This document shows positions 47,681-60,646 of a stretch of DNA of 62,000 nucleotides, piece after piece. Each line of letters starts with the position of its first letter. The first letter of the stretch is position 1. Made by a program: the position numbers and the translations under genes. The notes under the pieces are model-generated. The model did not search any database, was not told where the DNA came from, and saw only the letters and a list, made by a program, of their open reading frames with translations. This stretch comes from Lingula anatina (Eukaryota; Brachiopoda; Lingulata; Lingulida; Lingulidae): the NCBI RefSeq assembly GCF_001039355.2, contig NW_019776013.1:453232-515231 (forward strand), read 5' to 3'.

Positions 47681-47681
47681 N
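47681..47681. other. Single-N assembly join
   Basis: One N separates copy A from copy B of the duplicated block. Similar single Ns occur at 15864 and 18119; 18119 also immediately precedes repeated sequence. Confidence 0.9.
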
Positions 47682-47903
47682 CGCTGGTGGTACAATAAAT
47701 AAAGTGAAAACTATCAGCAAAAGTTTAGTATTTTAGGAAATCTTTACAGCACATGACGGAAGAGACGGGAGACATAATGTCAATAGTATCACCCTGGGTT
47801 AAATAAACGTATTTTTCTAAACTATATATTACCACATTTGAACTTCTCGTTTAGAATTTTCCATTAAAACTAATACCGCTCCCTTTTTTTTATCTCACTA
47901 CAG

Positions 47904-48601
47904 GAGGCTACTATAAAGAAGACAAGGAACCAACACAGGAATTCTGGAAGATAAATCTCTCCCAGTCTCCAAATGAAAGCTACATGGAACAGCTGCCAGA
48001 CATGCCTGTGGCCATGAAGGATCACAAGTCCTGTATTCTGACTTCTGACAACGAGGCATTCCTTTACATAGTCGGCAACAAAAATGTTAGTCTACGTTTT
48101 AATTTTTCCAGCGAAACTTGGGAGCATCTTCCCAAGTTACCCGAGGAAATGGCAATCATTCAAGGTCTCCATTATGTAGCAGGCATATTGTACTGTATGG
48201 GTGGAGGCTCCATGTACTCCCACAAGCCATCAGAGGGGATAAAGGGATCATGGAACATGTGCATAGATGATAACAGTTTCCCACATGGACTTACGGCAGA
48301 TGCTGCAGGAAAAATATACACTTTTGCTACTGGAAAATCTCTCCACGAGTTTGAGCCCCAGTCTCGACTTCTCTCCAAAGTGTGCGATATTAATCCACTG
48401 GACATACAGGGTCATGGGGCAATGGTGGGATTTGGGGACAGGACCAATTCATATCTGTATTTTACTGGAGAACATAAAAAGGACACGAAAGTGGATGTGA
48501 ACAGGGTGATAGAGTTTGATTTAGAAATGCATAGAGCTGTTGTTGCCGGGTACCTTAAACATAAGAACCATGGCCATATTGGGCTAATTGTTCTTATGTA
48601 G
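47904..48601 (+). CDS. Kelch-like protein, third exon only (copy B)
   Basis: Matches exon 35039-35736 with one amino-acid change seen in the 205 C-terminal residues (isoleucine to valine in 'GNKN[I/V]SLR') and about ten silent changes. Exons 1 and 2, including the MGCGSS start, are absent. An internal ATG at 47984 could start 205 aa, but with no promoter evidence. It is either the other allele's exon or a truncated duplicate. Confidence 0.8.
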
Positions 48602-50206
48602 ACAACTCCTCGTTTTATACAAGGGGACTGTGACTAAGCTTGAGAAAATTGTTGTATTTTGCCAACATGTTTAAGAACCTTTGTGAAAAGGGTTTCATAC
48701 TTCAGAAGCTGAATGGAACTAGAAAAACTTTCTTCTGAACACAAATAGATAGTATTACACGGATTGAAGTTTTTTCTTTAACTTTTTATAAATGGATGTC
48801 ATTTTCACTATCATTTCACTTTATCTTTTCGTTTTGAAAATCTTTTTTGTTTCAATAAATTTACTTATAATATTGTAAACATAATGAAAACCACAAAAAT
48901 TGACATGAAAATGAATTTCATTCTTTAAGATTCAAAAGATTTCTCTTCACTGTACTGTAATAAATATGTATAATAATTCCTCCATAGATCATGTACAATA
49001 AATATGATGCATTCAACAGCACTTCCTGTGCTAATTCAAAACTTGTGATGGTTCATTTATAATTCACAATGTTGTTATACTTATTCATAAAAATGACACA
49101 ATTGATAACACTGAAAATATGCAGCAACAAAGTTTCCATTTACCTTTATAAATGCTGTCTATTTGTCATTGTTTACCTACTGAAAGCAAATGCTGCCTCC
49201 CTGTCTCAACGATTCTTCAAAATTCCCTTTAGATTCTTCGCTTTATCAAACAAGCACCTGTAAAATCCGCATTAAAGTCTCCAAGTGCATGTATACATGT
49301 ACACTTAGTGATAAGCATACCATCTGCTGAGATGAATTACATCTAGTCAACCTCTAACACATCTTAGACCCATGATGAAAGCACAGCTCCCATGCCAAAT
49401 GCCAGTAAAATAGAGGTCATAATATTTTGTGCATTTGTTCTGGTTACTGGTCACAGTTTCTGCTTTAGCCCAAAAGATTCCTAGATCTTTGGAGATTTAA
49501 GTTCTTGGCCAAGACTGCTCCCAATTCCCATATACCTCTGGGAATTTTTGAAACCATTTACATGAACAACTTCCATCTCTCATATTGTAAAAACTATGGT
49601 GATGGCAACCATACAATTTTTTAAAATTTAGTTGTCATTTTATATAATCCAACTCCAGTATTTCCTGGAGGACCTCCACAGACCAATACCTGCTATACGT
49701 GCACCATTCCATACAAAAATCTGAACACAGGGTTAAGAAATTTAGGCTTGAAAAATTTCAAATCATTTTCAAGTCATACCTATGAATTTATACTCTTTGT
49801 TTAGTATTTCAAATAAGTTAATGCCTAAAGTTCAAAAGAAAGTTTTAATAAAATAAAAAAAAACTTACACTGTTAACATTTTCTGCTATATATAATTTTT
49901 AATTCATGACACTTAAGGGAAAATGAAATCCAAACATTTTGTTTTATACTCACCCAATTAATAATTAAAAAGGATACGTCCAAAACAAAATATATGTCTG
50001 GAAGGAAAATCTGTCAAGGAAAACAGAACAAATAATGACGGAAGTCAATGTTAAAAAGGTTACCAACATTTCCTGGAAACTTACGGTTTATTCTTTTATT
50101 GTACAGATAGTGTTAATTCCCATTCAGATCTCCAGTAATCTAGGATGCAAGTTACATTTGTAGGTTTACAATGAAATTTTTTGACAGCAAAAAAAAAGTA
50201 ATAAGT

Positions 50207-51176
50207 TTAAAATAAGTACAATATTGTCCATGTTAATAAGGATACAAATAAACCTCCTAGTAATCCACCTGTAAAGAACCCTATTCTGGATCTGAAATAT
50301 CTATGCCACTGGGATCCTGCCTTCATCAACAGCATCACCTAGTACAACAGCAAGGACAATAATAAACATTCTGTGCCAAATATCAAGTTCAGCATGAACA
50401 GCCAAAACCACATTCTGTATCCAACATCAAATACAGCAAGGATGGCTAATACTACATTCTGTATATAATATCAAATACAACTTTAAGAAAGCATTAAATC
50501 ATTTTAATGGACCATTTGCTCCATTTTTGTCATTAACCTTTCTATTTTCTTTTTGTAATGATATAAATTTCATATTTCAAAAAAAAAAAAAAAAAAAAAA
50601 AGATTTACATTCCTTGCTATGCTACACTAGGCAGCTTATCAAGGGTTGATTGCTTATTTCCATAAAGTAAAAAAATGTCTTCAAATAAGTAACATACTGA
50701 TAAAATGAATGCAGTAACAAAGTAAAAAATAAATCCAAACAATCCAGTCAGTCCCAGTATCCCTGCAGTAGACCCTGACAGCGCCGACATTGATGTTCTA
50801 CAGTAATCCAAAACAGCTGCATTCTGACGCATGGACACCTCACTGTAGGCTGTTGGTTCTTTTAATGAAAACAGAAATAAATGTTATGGGCATTGAAGAG
50901 CGATCTCAAATTGTCGAAAAATATTCCTATCAGATACATAAGACGTACAAAGGAACCGCAGGTAAAGTATTTTATGGTGCTCGACTACCTACATGTATGG
51001 CATGGCGAATTCTTTCATTATCCTGCAATAAATTTAGAAATCAAGAGTATCAAATGTACGTCGTGATCAGATATATGCCTTTAATCGTAAATGCCCTGTT
51101 TTCATCAAATCAGGGCGAGCTAATTACCTTTTCTTGTGGACCGTCTCGGTGTTTTCACTGCCATGGTGGTCGCCAT
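50207..51176 (-). CDS. EMC6: ER membrane protein complex subunit 6 (copy B, normal length)
   Basis: Exons 51176-51128, 50858-50698 and 50338-50207, with the same phases as copy A, encode 113 aa ending 'ILYLF'-stop, close to the usual family length. Against copy A there is one residue change near the end (threonine for isoleucine before 'ILYLF') and silent changes. Role as for copy A. Confidence 0.93.
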
Positions 51177-53334
51177 TTTTATAAGATGCGGAGTGAATAG
51201 ATTGGAATCTATTCATTTTGAAACTTTACAACGTATAACTTAAAGTTTTGATAAAATTTAATGTTAGATCGATTAATTTATAACATATAGTAAATATAGA
51301 TATTTCTGGAAGTAGAAGTAGAGACCAAAACATTCAGCTGCGGAATTGCTCCTGCGCAGGATACCTGCGCAGAACTCAAAGTGAGCCAGGGGGGCAAAAA
51401 AGTTTATGAAGTGTTTTATTCAGTTGCTGTTCATTGAGAAAGCCCTGTAAAGAAAGCGTAAAGTCGAGTGTAGGCTACACACAAGAAGGTAAGGACACTT
51501 AACAAGGACACTGTCAATGAACATCCAGTTTTGAAATCGAAAGCACAATCGCTGTGAGAAATTAGTTGAGAGTTGTCGTTGGATCATGATTGTGCTTGGA
51601 GTAAGATCCTGCACAGCAACTGTTTTAGAAGAAAGCAACAAAAAGACATTCATTTCGTGTCATGGGTGTAATAAAGTTGTCAAATTAACAGGCAATGTTT
51701 AACACGTGGCGCAGTTGCTGTAAATATCCATATTATAGTGCATGTCATTCATTATGATTAGACAAAAACTTTATGATATAGTTGTAATAAGGAGAGCTTG
51801 AACTGAAGCTGAGTGACTGTGGGGGGCATCTAAACTCGAGCCCTTTTCACATTCCATTATATCTTAGCGATATAGCATTGTCATTACATGTTGAAATATT
51901 CTACCATAAAATTATGCTACAGAGGAGTTTGCTTCCTTTCACAAATTAGCTTTCTGACGTTTAGGAAAAAGTTAATCAGTTGAGAGCTTGTTATCGGTGG
52001 GGTTAAGTTACTATCCAACATGATAGCCAGTCTTTTACGTTGTCAATTTCTGAACAGTATGCATTGTAAATAAAAGAAGTTAGTGCACAAGTTGGGTGAG
52101 TGATTAGATATGATAAATATGTATTTAAGGCCTCTGAAAAGTTAATATGCAGCAAAGGTATACAGGTTTAAAACTGTGTTGTGAAATTAAATTATTTTGT
52201 GATAACACCCTTTTCAAGTCATTAGCTTGTTAAAAACTAGTCAACAGTCATGTCTTGTTATATGTCATTCCTTGTATTAAGGTATATGGAATGCAGTGGG
52301 GTGAGTAATAATGATGTGTTAAAGGTAACACTGAAGGTCTCTGACATGTTAACCTGGTGTCGGTGAGTCATTTTAGACTTAATTGGAAATTTGTGTGTGT
52401 GGAAAAGATGCACAAAATTAAGAAAGTACCTACAGGACTTAATGTGAAAAACATATCAAAAACAATTTGAATTGATTAATTGTACATGTTAATTTTTTCA
52501 TAGTTTTTGACATTGTGACGGTGAGTGGACCCTTGGGATGCCTTTAACACAATGTTAGATAAAATGAATATGTGTGTGTGCCATTCCCAAAAGGTCCTTT
52601 TGTAGTCAAACTTTTTTGCTGAGAGGGCCATTTGAAGTAATATGGTACTCTAAGTAATATATCAATTTTTTTTGTAGGTTTTGTTTTTGCAATGATCTTT
52701 ATCTTTTGGTTATATATTTTTGAAAGGTTTCTTTAAGTGAAACAAAATGATAATTATAAGATAATTTATTGTGAAACCAGCTTTCATTAAGAGTAACATT
52801 AGTGATTTGGCAAAACTGGAAACTAGGCCAAGTGTGACAACTGTTTTCACCATGTGATAAAAATATATTTCAGCTGTCAAAATAGGAGGAAAGACCATTA
52901 AATTGAAAAAAAAATCACTTGAACAAAAGCTGTTTGAAATCATACTTGTAAATGAATACTTTTCTTTAATGAATGACAAGCTTACCATAAGAAATTTATC
53001 TTTATTAGTAAAAGATCCCCATCGTGTCATAGGAGAAGATCACACTTTTTCCATTCATGATATCATCTAGTTCTATCTGTACACTTAGTAAGTTATGACT
53101 TTATGGCCAATAAGAGTATCTGTTTTTGAAAAATAATTCCTTTTCAGTAAGACTTTTTTGGTATAGATTTTAAAGCTCAACATGGAAATCTGTATCTGTG
53201 CACTTATCTTATTACTGTATCTCATAGCTATATATAATCATATTACTGTGAAGTTATGTCAATTATGCATGGTTTAACTTTGGTTGGTTTTTAGATAATT
53301 GTTTTTCTTGATCAATTAACTTTTTGTCTTACAG

Positions 53335-53433
53335 GCTTGCAGCTGAGATTCGATCACTGTTGCAGTTGAAGCTATGTCAGTCATCTTACTTAGGCATCAC
53401 GCATGCAGTGAGCAGTCATAATTCTTCCTGACG
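53335..53433 (+). other. Probable 5' UTR exon of the divergent gene (copy B)
   Basis: Counterpart of 40424-40522 with splice sites intact and few substitutions. The candidate first exon donor is at 51488. Confidence 0.45.
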
Positions 53434-56400
53434 GTAAGTCTTTTGTGAACTTTCTTTGCCTGGTTCTGGCCTCAGGGTTATGGTACGGAATTGACCTTTT
53501 TGGACAAAATTTATTTTGTGGGAAAGAAAATGATTTTGCTCATTTGTTGCCATTTTGTCCGTGATTTTGCTGATGTGTAGATTAAGTCAGAAAGTGATAT
53601 AAGATTTAAAGATGATGGTCTGTCAGAAAATCTTTGCCAGCTGATGGTAGGTGACATCTTTGATAAACTTATATGGCACAACTCTGACACAGACTGCTGC
53701 TGTTGGATACATCTCTGTTTTTGTAAAAAACCGTTTTCACCACTTTAACACCAATTTTGATGACATGCATGTTTGGTGAAAATAACAAGGTGATGGTATA
53801 TTTTTAATGTTGGAGTGATGGCAGTGATGTTTATTACTGGGTTTTAGTGTAAGTGTTGTTAGTGTACACACCCTTGAAGCTACAGTGAGAACAGGTGTTG
53901 CAAGTAATACGCCAGGTCTTATCTACACCAGGTAACACCAGGCTGTTTTGATGCTTGCAGGTAACCCGTTTTTCTCTGTAATGTTGGACATTAAGATTTT
54001 TTGTTGAACACTGCATTTTGAACTGTGTCTGCAGTTGTGTATGATATATTAAATTACTGACATAATCATATTGTTGATGAATCATTTGCAGTTAATCTGG
54101 ATATATCTGTAACATTATTAAGGACAAGCAGTGCTGTTTTTTATATCCCGACCTTCCATTATTCCATATTGCTTTTCATGTCACCTTTCTCAGGAGCAAG
54201 GTGTTAAGAAACAAAATTGAGCATCAAAATTGTGAATTATAGTGGATGTATCATGGTATGTCCAAAGATAAGGCAACTCCCAAGATTTGCCCAAAATAAG
54301 ATCAGTTGACAGCTTACTGTGTGTACTACTTCTTTCTCTAGATATATCATATTTGACTCTCCAGATGGTGTAACCTAATTATTTAATGTAATTTGATCTT
54401 TATAAGGGTAAGCAAGACAAAGGCATTGTTTGATAGTGCACTTGAGCTTGATGGCTTTTTCTAAGTGAACATGATCTATAAAATATGAGAATATCGCAGC
54501 ATTTTATATCTACAGTGCTCATTTGTTAACCTTACATAAGACTAGGCTGTGTGACTCAGCTGAGAGAAGAGAGTCCAGTAGCCTTACTCCAGGATGTGTA
54601 AATCAAATGCAAATTTTCTGTTGCAACTTTCTCATTCCTTTGTGCCAGATGCAGATCTGCAAGGAAGGTTAATGTGTGGAAATTACATTCTGTTGCCATT
54701 GTGAAGAAGAGAATTAGATTATTCTGTTGATTTTTTACTTTCTTTTGTAATCCCCAGTGAGGTTTTCTGTGCATTTCTCTGTGATCAGCAAGGATCCTGC
54801 AAACTTCACTTGAAAGGATCCATCTGCATGCTCACTTGCTGTATCATCACTTCAAATATTGGTTTGGAAAATAAGGTGCATTTTTTTTCTTTAATATACT
54901 AGTACTCACATGCATATTTTAAAAAGTAAATTTTGCAGTATTTCGAGGATTGCATCCAAGCTAAATGAGTGTGGTAGTGATTTACATGTGGTTCTCCAAG
55001 TTGAATTTACTGGATGGTTCTTTATATATAAATATATTTAATGAATTGAAATCATAATTAAATTGTTTTATTATTAAATTGTCCTGTTCCATTTCCTTAA
55101 TACAACAGCATTGGCAAACTCTGTACCAAAGGCACCAATTTAGGAAAAACTAAGGCAGTCCCATTTGACACATATATATTTAATGACAAGTATCTAAGAA
55201 CCCAGTAGTGTCTGTAATACATTTCCTTTAGAATTGCTTATCACCTTCTTCCAGTTAACAGATCAATAAAGTTTAACTATCAGGATTTTCTACTATGAAA
55301 AGATTTAATTGTCTATAAAATGCCAGGTCCCCTTTGGCTGTGCTATGGACACAGAATGGCCCATGAGACTCGATTTATGTTCTCAATTGGTGGAATATGA
55401 TGAAGATGTGATATTTTTCAACTTCGTCTCATTTGAATTATTTCTTTCAATATATATACTAAGCAGATACCCAGATGCAAATGTCTGCTTCTGATTTTTT
55501 AAAATCAGATTATATGCTATTTATCAGTGATAAAATAAATGAAAAAGAAAAAGAATCAACAGCCAGAATGCATAAAACCGGTTAGCAACCCTAATAGTGA
55601 CATTCTCATTTACTGTCATTGAAGGTCATATCTGATTGACCTGAAATCCCTTAGTGCCAAAAGACACTTTCCTCTTACCAAGAGATAAGCCTTCAGTTAA
55701 TTGCCTTTCAGCCACAGTATTTGCTATTAATTGTGTTTCCTTCATGATTCATTTGTGCGCAAATTATAGGTTTTTACATATGACTTTGAATTTGCACCAG
55801 TTTCAACATTAGCAACGGCTTTCCCTTACTGCATTATCATTTTATCATATATTTTGCATTTAACAATAGGTTGTCTTTTTTTTTTTCGAATTGAATGCTT
55901 TCACTTCTTTATGTTGCCTATGTTGCCTAGACATTAATTTTTTCAACACACTTAGCAAAATGAGAATACTCCAGGAAATCCTAGACTTAATGCATCCCCT
56001 CTCTGGGAGTTTCCTGTTTCCAGCTCAATTTGAACACTCCATTAACTTCACTGTATCTTTACTTAAAGTATAATGAAGTGAATCGTATATAATTTTCCTC
56101 TCTGTATGTCTGTGTACATATGAACCACAGTGACAGGATAATGATTCTGAAGAATTAGTGGACGTATATTTTGAATATTGACCAGTGCTGAATAAGTAGA
56201 TGCACTTCTGAACCTAGGGTCTTCGGTAAAGGTCGACTGAACATACTAGTTGTTAACTAATGGGATTTGAAGAGCATTCTGAGGAGCGTGTGAAGGTGGG
56301 TGAAAGTATCTTTTTTTTTTTTTTGTTGGGGACTAGAGGAACATACGTGCACTTGGTTGTTGAAATCTGAGTTTAGCTGTTTGTTATTGGCGACTCTTGA

Positions 56401-59133
56401 AGAAGGAAGTATACTTAACAAATGATAACGAATTCAAATTCCAATATCACGCACTGTACTAGCGTTCTGTAAACGGAATAAGCCCAGATGTGGTGACATG
56501 CTCATCAGTTAGGGTCTGACTGATTTGAAATTCAGATTTTATATAAAATATAGAGCATAATAGTAAGACTTGACGTGAATATCTCAGTCCTATTGAAATG
56601 TCCATTGAAGACTGAGGTAGGGATAGCTATATAATGTGATGATATCAATAACTGAAGTCGTGTAAACAAAGTTGCTCATTGAAGATAGATTAAAGATTAT
56701 CGATTTGATTGTATACTTTCATTAAGATATAACATATCTCCCTGATACCAGATAAAATATTTTACTGTGATCTTAAAGCGAGTGATGGAGCCATTTCACA
56801 GATGTGTCTGCATGTGTGCATCTGTTAATGCATGTTCTCACTGACACGCTTAAAAGCATACAGTCTAGACCTGTGCGACTTCTGTAAGGAAACCAGGCTG
56901 AAAAAAGGCCCGTCAGTGCTATACTGATAACACCAGTGCTTCATAGACTACGGTAATTGCTTAGTATTTTTATCCACCTCACAGTTCTTCCTTATTCAAT
57001 ATTTTCTTTTTTTTTTTTCGAAATTTACCATTTTCAAACACTCACAGAAATAAACTTCATGACATGAAGCCAATTAGCTTTTTAAAACTTAGGAATCAAC
57101 ATAACAGTTAGGTATTACCAACAAAGCATTTATATTTGGCAAAAATTATCAATTCAAAGTTGTTCAAATTTCTAGAGTGATTACTGTAATAGAGCTGCCT
57201 GCCTGACATCAGTGGCTTATGATTAGGGTTATTAGGAGTCTCTCGGGATACCAATCTAAGAAGGTCTATCACATGGTCATTGAATACTACTTTAGAACGC
57301 AGTATGGACACTAAACAGTGGGTTTTACAGCCATGTCATTTGAGAGTACTTGGAGTTAACAAACACCATTACTTTTCCACAGTACAGCCCCCTCCCCCTC
57401 ACATACACACACACAGATATCTAGCACTCTCAGTATATTTTTTCCGTGAAGTATTCCATCTGAAATCTATTGGTATTGGTTTATTGGTACCTTTTTTTTT
57501 TGCTTTCCCTTTCCCACCCCCTTTTTAGACTTATTTTTACCTGTACTGAATTGCCTGAGTCATACAATATTGCAATTAGATTAGTGAGACAAAATTAATA
57601 TAAGAATTTAATTGGGTTATTCCTGACCCAACTAATATGGTAACAAAGGCCAAACATTCATGCACAAATCTAGGCCAACAGAATGTGCTCTCTGATGGCA
57701 AGACCCTAATAAATTTCTTTTTACTCTGTGAGATATATTCTGAATTGAATGTGTGATGAATGCAATTTAGATTGGTTAACTTGTAATAGGGTTGCTGTAG
57801 GTCATGTAACACTGTCAGATGGGATATTAGCTCACTAGGTTGCATATGGTTATCACTTGAAATTCCATTTGTATAAATGTGAATCTTATAAATGATTATT
57901 GGTGTTATGGGAAAGGACAAAAACCAAGTTGCCTTGGATTACTGTCAGTGCTATAGTGCTTCAAGACTGCAAATGGTAATTGAAATCATGAAATTACTTT
58001 GAATATAATATGTATTTTGAATCATGACCAGTTTTTCCCCTTCTTTTTCCTTTTTTCTGTATTCAGATGTTCCTTTGTGTTGTGCTATTATGTTACTGTA
58101 TCAGTGTATGCAGTGCAGTTGGCCTTTAGTTGTATAGGGGGCAGCACCTCACACTGTTGTATATCTGGTTACTGTCTGTCTGTATGGATCTGAAACTTTT
58201 TGGCTTGAGCCCATCCTGCACATTCGGAACATTAGATCTTTCTTTTTGAGGTGCTATTTTCACATGATTATTATTCTAGGGAAATTGATTTAATTAATTT
58301 TGTTTGACTTTAATAGGTGATAACTTAATTTTCAAGAATAGAGGAGAAAAAAAAGAAAAACTACAAAAATGCCTTGAAGTGTTCATATGGGCATGCACAG
58401 TTTTGGACAATAACCAGCAATATGTCAGAAATTTTGTAAAACAAGAAACAACAACAGGGGATTGAACAAGTTGTATTTGGATATTGTCTTGGATACCCAT
58501 AGCTTGGGAGAAAAATGATACTTCTATTTATCACATAGAAGATGTCTGAGAGTTTTGTTTCTAGAAAAAAAGTGATTGTCTGTTGGAGATGGCTACACAA
58601 AGTCTAGTCAGTCGATAAGATGGCTCACGTCTTCTGTGTGATAGCTTAAAACTTTCTCTGCATACAGTTCACATCATCAGGCCCTTTTTATGTGATAGCA
58701 TGGTAAAATATCTGTAAGCAAATCTGGGGTATTGTTGGAATGATTTGAGATGAAAAGACGTAGTTGGGGAAAGAGTTCAAGAAGTATCTATAGCCTACAG
58801 GACAGTTGAAACCTCACTTCTTTGGCATGGTTACAGGTTTTCAGATATGCGATCTTTCATTTTGTAATATCTATAAAAGGGGTTGCTGTTGCTTTTGCTC
58901 TGGCATTTCTATCGCTTGTGGGGCAAAGCTTCGAGTTGCTACCATTTGCATAGAATTTTTTTCATCTCGGCCTGTTTGTATGACATGTTTGTCCAGTGGC
59001 ACTGAAGTCAGTTGACAACATTGCTTACAAAACAAAACTACTCCCAAAGAAAACAGTGAGAGAAGTCTGTGGATACATTGAGCACATATCTAACAAGAAA
59101 ATAAGTTTTTTATACTTCGCAATCTGCAGTAGG

Positions 59134-59252
59134 ATGTATCACAGACAGCAGCAGCAGCGGCGGAACTCTGGGGCCTCCCTGGCAGGGGCGAGGGTGGCCG
59201 CGGGAATCTTTGACCACTGGAGGATGTTTGAGGCGAGCCAGGAAGAGGACAG
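59134..59252 (+). CDS. First coding exon of an unidentified gene (copy B)
   Basis: Protein identical by eye to copy A 46242-46360, same donor and phase. Since this copy is followed by unique sequence running out of the window, the downstream exons of this gene should lie beyond 62000. Confidence 0.5.
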
Positions 59253-59516
59253 GTAGGGAGGAAGGGACAGACTCTCACTAACTTTTTTTTTTACCGAATG
59301 ATAATCACACTTAACTTTGGTAACAAAATTGATTCAAAATAATTTATTATCCATACATTAAGATCCGTATGTTATAAATGTGATTCTTTCCACTCATATT
59401 TATATAAACATTCTGGATCATTGTCCAGGATGTAGGGGCAAATAAATACATATAAGGAATGTAAAGATGTGAATCCATACAGATAAGGACTTAGGACTGG
59501 GCTGTAAATTCAATGG

Positions 59517-59597
59517 ACTGCGGCTCTACAAAAAAATAAAATAAAATAAAATAAAATAAATAAAAAATAATAATAATACTAAAAAAAAAAAAAAAAT
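59517..59597. repeat. A-rich insertion specific to copy B
   Basis: About 75 bp (ctgcggctctac followed by repeated ataaa units and poly-A) interrupt sequence that is continuous in copy A near 46626. It looks like a simple-repeat expansion or a short retroposon tail. Confidence 0.6.
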
Positions 59598-60646
59598 AGT
59601 TGAACATGGTTCTCTGAAACTATTGAGATTTGGATTCCAAACCACAACTTTTGAAGTTTTCTTGGTTTTTCTGCATTTTTATAACGACTTTTTATCAGTA
59701 AATAAAGCATCACCAATAGTATTACATTTTGATTGGTAAGACAAATCCAGATCAATCTTTTTAGTATATTTTAGGAGTAGGTTTTTTAAAAAAAAGAACC
59801 TGACCACATAGAAGGCAAATCAATCCTGAAAGCTGGATTGAAACCTAATGGAATAATGTACGCATAGACAGGATTACTTGTCCATTTGTCTATTATTTTA
59901 TTACCAGTAGGATGCCCAGAAGCTTGACATTATAATCGATAGAATCAGAAGACTTGGGTTAGATTTACCAGAGTACTAAACGATACTTTCACAAACAGTA
60001 TTGATTCTAAGTCATCTTTTAGGAAGGGGTGTGAAGTTATCGTTATTTTTTGAAAGCTTTTTTATTGCTAGTGTCATTATTTTATAAACTGTATTGATTC
60101 AGACAGGAAGCAGTGTGAAAATTATGTTTTTTAGAAAGCTTTTGGGGTGATGTCATAAAATGTTCTGTGGCCAGAGGTTTTTTGGATGGAGTTGTGTCAC
60201 GGAAGGGTGCCAAATTCTCAGTGTTTAAAAGCTCTCTTTTGTTTCAATGACGTAGATGTGCATTAAGCCATTGAAGATGGCTTTAAGCAACATTGTTTCT
60301 GGAAAATTGGGCAAAGAAGAGAAAATAAAAGAATATGGATAGATATAGTGGAGTAGGATGATGGCAAGTGAAGTGAAATACATGATTCAGGAAAGAAGTG
60401 TTTTTTTTTTAGCATTTTTTCATGTATTCCATGTTTTTTTTTTCTTTTCTTATGTAGAAATAAGGTAAACACTCATTTAACTTTTCACCATTTTTTCCTT
60501 TCTTCCTCAGTCAGTCATTGGTATCAACTATTTTTTCGCTTCACTTCTTGTGTCCCCAGATGATATGTGGTCTTGACAGCCAAAATGTTGATGCTTTGGC
60601 TTTGTTACCAGAAATTTCTTTGAGGGGAAAGTAGAACTGCGTCCCA

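Larger units (their letters stand above)
47694..60646. repeat. 12.9-kb duplicated block, copy B
   Basis: Second copy of 34824-47680, same orientation, starting within 13 bases of the N and ending at gtccca before unique sequence. Confidence 0.95.
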
